64,000 nt of DNA from DATFRY01 sp963764695. Its GTDB lineage: Bacteria; Myxococcota_A; Polyangia; Haliangiales; Haliangiaceae. The stretch is taken from positions 1,283,119 through 1,347,118 of the forward strand of contig CAVXTW010000007.1 of the NCBI GenBank assembly GCA_963764695.1, in the 5' to 3' direction. Positions 60,877-64,000 of this stretch are shown here, one piece after another. Position 1 is the first letter of the stretch. Each line of letters begins with the position of its first letter. The notes below the pieces were generated by a model that was not told the origin of the DNA, did not search any database, and was given only the letters and a program-made list of their open reading frames with translations. A program made the position numbers and the translations under genes.

Positions 60877-61593
60877 GTGAAGAAGTACGTCAGTCATGGC
60901 TGCAACTGCCAGGAGCACGAGGCCGCGCACAGCCACCTGATCCAGCCCGGGACCCCGACGATCCTGGAGACCCGACTCCGAGGGTGGGAAGATGAGCGAG
61001 GATGTCAGCCGATTCCGCCGGCGCCCCGCGCCGGCCTCAAGTTGACGGGGCGCCGGCGAACGCCCCGGTCCCAGACTTCCTCAGGCTGGAACGACGTCAA
61101 CCTCAACCCCGTCCAGAGAGAGGTCATCAGGATCCTCCAGGACTACGGCCGGCCTTCGACCTGCTGGAAGACCTTCTTGATCAAGAAGAGGTTCGGACCG
61201 CTCAGGCCGTTCCTGACCTTCCCGGGTGCCAGGGTCGTCTGTGACCTGGTCTATAGCCGTCGGACGAAGAAGCAGGAGCAGGCCGACGGACGGCGCGACT
61301 GGGTGATGAAGAACCGTGAGGGCTACGACACGTACCGGATCCGGACCGACGTCTTCCAGCGCGAGCCCGATGTCGTCGTCAGGGACCTGGTCGAGTTCCT
61401 GAAGGTGCGCGGGGAGGCGAGGATGGAGGCCGACGTTGACGGATGGCAGCGCGACATCCTCGAGTACCGGGGTCCGTGGTCGGCGCAGGGCGACATGTCC
61501 GATGAGGACGAGGACTTCTGCATCTCCTCATCACCGGAGGGCAGCCGACTGTGGCGCTCGTTCCTGTCGGTCCTCGACAACCCGAGGAAGTGA
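60877..61593 (+). CDS. island protein of unknown function
   Basis: 238 residues from GTG 60877, chosen for GGAG eight bases upstream; an open frame continues back to 60817. The N-terminus has clustered Cys and His (SHGCNCQEHEAAHSH), possibly metal binding. From about residue 75, NPVQREVIRILQDYGRP and RFGPLRPFLTFPGARVVCDL are supported by high GC at third codon positions. C-terminal part is charged and acidic (DDG-type, MSDEDEDFCISSSPEGSRL). Between residues 38 and 75 a frame break is possible, because a different frame (MSEDVSRFRRRPAPAS at 60992) also looks coding. No family recognised. Confidence 0.5.
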   Translation: MKKYVSHGCNCQEHEAAHSHLIQPGTPTILETRLRGWEDERGCQPIPPAPRAGLKLTGRRRTPRSQTSSGWNDVNLNPVQREVIRILQDYGRPSTCWKTFLIKKRFGPLRPFLTFPGARVVCDLVYSRRTKKQEQADGRRDWVMKNREGYDTYRIRTDVFQREPDVVVRDLVEFLKVRGEARMEADVDGWQRDILEYRGPWSAQGDMSDEDEDFCISSSPEGSRLWRSFLSVLDNPRK

Positions 61594-61596
61594 AGG

Positions 61597-62616
61597 TCAC
61601 GTCCCATCGCTCTTGTTCGGGGGGACCTTGGAGCCGTTTGCTGGTCTACTCTCGTTCTCACTTGAAGGTTGCGACGGCGTGGTCTGCGTGACAGGTAGTT
61701 CGAGCTGCTCTGAGTAGTTGGCTCCGACCTTCGCGAGTGCCCGTGCATCCTGTTCAGTGATGTGCATCGTTCGCCCGCGTGCACGCACTACCCACTTGCC
61801 TCTTCTGCTCAGTGCATTTGTGCGCGCCATCTCGCGGGTCATTCCGAATCCGTACGGACGCGTCGGAACGAGTTCAAGCAGCGTTGCATCCTGTACGCCC
61901 AGGTCCCCGAGGATCTCTTGAACTCGTAACGCGTTGACCTGTGTCGTCACGACGAGGATGAGCGTGTCCCTGATGTTGAGGTAGTCGGAAGCAAGACCAT
62001 CGCTGATCTCCTCAGCCAAGTGCGCCGCCTGGTTCCGGATATTCTGGAACTTCCGTATCGTCCTAACGGCCGTCTCTTCGAGTACTCCACGTTCCTCGAG
62101 TATGTTGATGGCCGTCCTCAGGTCTACGCCCTGTCGCATTGGATCGAATCGATTGGCCTGCGTGCGTAATACGCCTTCGAGCTGCGTCCAGCCCGCGATG
62201 ATGGCTCCGACAGGCGCGTAGAGCAGGAGCTGCCCTTCCACTTCCTCTACCTCCGGTCCGACGGACGCGGGGTCGAAGAGTTCCGGTGGAGGATTGGCCG
62301 GCGTCACTTCTCCGTGAGCCGTCAGCGTTGCCTTACCCTTGAAGTGTACGGATCCTTGTAAGGCCTTCGTTGCTTCCGGTTCTGAGTTAGACCCGAGTCT
62401 CGGTGGATCGATGGATTGTACTTCGGCCTTTACGTCCGCGAGTTCCGCCTTGAACATGCCGACCGCAAGGCTCTTGAGTGTGCGCCCGTCCAGCAGCTTC
62501 TTCAGGTTCAGTCCGTCGAGCGCCCGACCTATGGGCTTCCTGAGTTTGAAGTACAGGAAGAGGATGAGAAGTGGCCAAAGCCCATTGCTGATCAATGCGA
62601 GTACGATCGCTTCCAT
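61597..62616 (-). CDS. membrane-anchored protein with DUF4145/HEPN-type RNxxxH motif
   Basis: 339 residues from ATG 62616. One N-terminal helix (AIVLALISNGLWPLLILFL) and a basic stop sequence place the rest in the cytoplasm. The middle, about residues 125-245, is helical: VGAIIAGWTQLEGVLRTQAN, then IRKFQNIRNQAAHLAEEIS. The RNQAAH matches the Rx4H / RNxxxH active-site signature of HEPN domains, which include many defence and toxin RNases and the DUF4145 group. The C-terminal part reads RGKWVVRARGRTMHITEQDA, similar to the small protein at 60458-60714. The minus-strand gene faces away from its neighbours. It could be a defence protein, but no nucleotidyltransferase or other partner is beside it. 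Confidence 0.65.
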   Translation of the reverse strand: MEAIVLALISNGLWPLLILFLYFKLRKPIGRALDGLNLKKLLDGRTLKSLAVGMFKAELADVKAEVQSIDPPRLGSNSEPEATKALQGSVHFKGKATLTAHGEVTPANPPPELFDPASVGPEVEEVEGQLLLYAPVGAIIAGWTQLEGVLRTQANRFDPMRQGVDLRTAINILEERGVLEETAVRTIRKFQNIRNQAAHLAEEISDGLASDYLNIRDTLILVVTTQVNALRVQEILGDLGVQDATLLELVPTRPYGFGMTREMARTNALSRRGKWVVRARGRTMHITEQDARALAKVGANYSEQLELPVTQTTPSQPSSENESRPANGSKVPPNKSDGT

Positions 62617-62753
62617 TCCCACCACCCCGTGCAGCCTTCGGTTCTACCCACAACTCGGGCGTACGTTTGCCATCATACCAGCCACCGACAGGATACGTGG
62701 CTCAAACTTCTCGGGAGCTAGGACGAATATTCGGGACCACCTCTAGCTAAGAG

Positions 62754-63419
62754 GTGACCAGCCACAGAGAGCGAGACTACAGGTGCAAGCGCGCCGAGAG
62801 CGACAGGTTCGACCCGACGTTCAACGAGCTGGCCCTGTCCATGCCGGCTCACCATCTCGTCGGACCGCTTAGACCCGGGACCATCGACGATGACCACAAC
62901 GGTGTTGACGTCTTCGACGCCGAGGGTAGAGGGGTCAGCCTCCGTACTCGTACGTGGCGAAGCTGGTCGAGGTTCCCTCTGGTGAACACGCAGCCCGTGC
63001 TCAGGGTCCACAACCCGTCGGCGAACAGGACCGACCTCCAGAAGGTCCTCGAGGAGAGCAACCTCAACCGGCTCTTCCTCGGACTGTGTGGTCCCGACCC
63101 GACCTCCCGGGACTTCTACGCTTGGTTCCTCTTCGACCTAGATGTGTTCAGGCAGAGAGTCGCCGACGTCCTCGTGTCCGAGTCGTGGGCGTGCACCACG
63201 TCCGAGGGTGTGCCCAACGGTCAGAGGGTCGCCCGCTTCGACATGGCCGCCGTCTCGGGGATCCTCCTCGCGTCTTCAGGACCGCTAGACGTCGATGCGA
63301 TCCTCAGGGAGCGAAGGGACCGAGAGCGGAGGACGCTGTCCAATCGGTACAGACAACTCGTGAGTAAGCCGCCCTCTCGCGTGGCGACTCGTTCACCCGG
63401 GTCAGACCCTCAGTTGTAG
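62754..63419 (+). CDS. island protein of unknown function
   Basis: 221 residues from GTG 62754 (AAGAGG overlaps it, so a later start such as MPAHHLVGP is possible). Codon third positions are GC-rich throughout. Visible segments: FDPTFNELALSMPAHHLVGP, HNPSANRTDLQKVLEESNLN, TSRDFYAWFLFDLDVFRQRV. No motif recognised; the final 30 residues are basic. Arginine codons are largely AGG/AGA as elsewhere in the element. Confidence 0.55.
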   Translation: MTSHRERDYRCKRAESDRFDPTFNELALSMPAHHLVGPLRPGTIDDDHNGVDVFDAEGRGVSLRTRTWRSWSRFPLVNTQPVLRVHNPSANRTDLQKVLEESNLNRLFLGLCGPDPTSRDFYAWFLFDLDVFRQRVADVLVSESWACTTSEGVPNGQRVARFDMAAVSGILLASSGPLDVDAILRERRDRERRTLSNRYRQLVSKPPSRVATRSPGSDPQL

Positions 63420-63445
63420 GATTAGAGGGTAGGGAGGTGGTGAGT

Positions 63446-63733
63446 ATGATGCGTTGGATCGGTTACCTGGCAGGCGCGATCGTCTTGGACTCACTCGGTT
63501 TGAGCGGCGTCACCACGGCCTGCTTCCTGATCTGCCTGTGCCTGTATGGGCTGAGCTTCATCAACCGAGTCGAGAACCACATAGACAAATCCTGGGAGGA
63601 CTCCCGGGTCATCAAGGATCTCGAGTGGAGGCTCGGCGAGCAGGAGCGGAGGGAGGCACGACAGAGGTTCCTGGACAGCCACCCGGATGCTGAGCGCGTC
63701 ATCAGTGACGGACGGGTCCAGTACCCGATGTAG
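63446..63733 (+). CDS. small membrane protein of the island
   Basis: 95 residues. ATG 63446 is chosen because GGGAGG ends eight bases earlier. Two closely spaced hydrophobic segments (MMRWIGYLAGAIVLDSLGL; TTACFLICLCLYGLSFI) form an N-terminal hairpin, then a charged helical tail (RVIKDLEWRLGEQERREARQ). Follows the previous gene by 26 bases. Unknown function. Confidence 0.6.
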   Translation: MMRWIGYLAGAIVLDSLGLSGVTTACFLICLCLYGLSFINRVENHIDKSWEDSRVIKDLEWRLGEQERREARQRFLDSHPDAERVISDGRVQYPM

Positions 63734-63738
63734 TGACC

Positions 63739-63873
63739 CTATCCCAGGAACATCTGGGCGACGCTGACGATGAACCCGCCGACAGACACCCAGAGCGTCC
63801 GTGAGGTCCAGCGGTGAGCCTTCACCTCGGATATGACCGTCCGGATCCTGGTCCATATGGTCGGAGTCTCCAC
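63739..63873 (-). CDS. very small single-helix membrane protein
   Basis: 44 residues from a GTG at 63873, preceded in frame by an acidic stretch reaching back to a stop, so the true start is uncertain. VETPTIWTRIRTVISEVKAH, then TLWVSVGGFIVSVAQMFLG. The single hydrophobic helix at the C-terminus suggests a tail-anchored or holin-like peptide. It lies immediately downstream of the small coiled-coil gene on the same strand. Confidence 0.4.
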   Translation of the reverse strand: METPTIWTRIRTVISEVKAHRWTSRTLWVSVGGFIVSVAQMFLG

Positions 63874-63895
63874 AATCGTGATGTCGTCGTCCTTG

Positions 63896-64000
63896 TCACA
63901 TCACTGCACCGGCCTCCTTGCCAACGTTCTGGATAAGCACGTCGAGCTTCTGCTCGATACGCTTCTGCCGCTCGTCGAGGGAGTCGTAGGACCCGCGCAT
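63896..64000 (-). CDS. short coiled-coil-like protein at the right edge
   Basis: From an ATG at the very edge (64000) the minus strand encodes 34 residues, MRGSYDSLDERQKRIEQKLD through LIQNVGKEAGAVM, to a TGA at 63896-63898. The heptad-like Leu/Ile spacing suggests a short coiled coil. The real start could lie beyond the window. Together with the neighbouring small membrane gene it recalls small phage lysis-type cassettes, but this is weak. Confidence 0.4.
   Translation of the reverse strand: MRGSYDSLDERQKRIEQKLDVLIQNVGKEAGAVM

Larger units (their letters stand above)
58024..64000. mobile_element. integrated genomic island or prophage at ssrA (right end outside window)
   Basis: The segment holds a tyrosine integrase next to its attachment site, an excisionase-like HTH gene and many small genes without recognised families, some with single membrane helices. 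Arginine codons differ sharply: 9 of the first 14 Arg codons of the integrase are AGG or AGA, while all of the first 9 in trpS are CGC. No capsid, tail or terminase gene is visible in the first 6 kb, so element type is undecided. Confidence 0.8.

Noticed and set aside
61002..61244. Alternative 80-residue gene inside the 60877-61593 gene
   Set aside because: Third-position GC favours the other frame after about 61090; only the first part (61040-61090) looks coding and may reflect an indel.

Overview
The window is very GC-rich chromosomal DNA from a Gram-negative bacterium, most likely a member of the Myxococcota (myxobacteria and relatives). This rests on a Ser/Thr protein kinase of the Pkn type, an Oar-like TonB-dependent receptor, many lipoproteins with acidic low-complexity linkers, a trypsin-like protease with a C-terminal beta domain, a PilZ regulator, and a glycoside hydrolase ending in a Cys motif, a hydrophobic helix and an Arg run, which looks like a MYXO-CTERM sorting tail. 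No rRNA or canonical tRNA was seen. The only stable RNA recognised is tmRNA (ssrA) at 57782-58145.

Layout. 1-2.4 kb: a DMT permease cut by the window edge, a small Cys protein and a decayed tandem duplication of an outer-membrane-type protein. 2.5-6.2 kb: a two-domain amidohydrolase lipoprotein and a Uma2 nuclease. 6.2-12.6 kb: a chaperone-like operon (DUF2760, Hsp70, Hsp70 with C-terminal extension) running into trpS. 12.6-21.5 kb: a B3/4-domain protein, a kinase-diheme peroxidase fusion, a PilZ protein, HAD, GNAT, beta-carbonic anhydrase, AlkB, an alpha/beta hydrolase and a copper-monooxygenase-like lipoprotein. 21.7-31.2 kb: the GlgE alpha-glucan/trehalose cluster (glgX divergent from glgE, treS-maltokinase, glgB). 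31.2-42.3 kb: a carboxyltransferase, aroA, a PGPGW membrane protein, an acyl-CoA synthetase, the Oar-like receptor and the lutABC lactate operon. 42.5-57.7 kb: secreted protease, GH2 beta-galactosidase, an RHH regulator with a phased operator next to an AarF kinase, SDR, lipoproteins, GST and a small hydrolase.

From 58.1 kb to the right edge lies an integrated element inserted at the 3' end of ssrA. Its tyrosine integrase reads antisense into tmRNA, and an HTH gene sits just upstream of it. The rest are small unfamiliar genes rich in AGG/AGA arginine codons, unlike the CGC-dominated host genes. One encodes a membrane-anchored protein with an RNxxxH (HEPN-type) motif. The right boundary is outside the window.

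Data quality matters here. At least a dozen otherwise well-conserved genes (Uma2, second Hsp70, GNAT, glgE, treS, glgB four times, acyl-CoA synthetase twice, lutA, GST, two island genes) carry single-base frame breaks that restore a perfect family match in another frame. These are probably uncorrected sequencing indels, not pseudogenes, so the coordinates below join the pieces.
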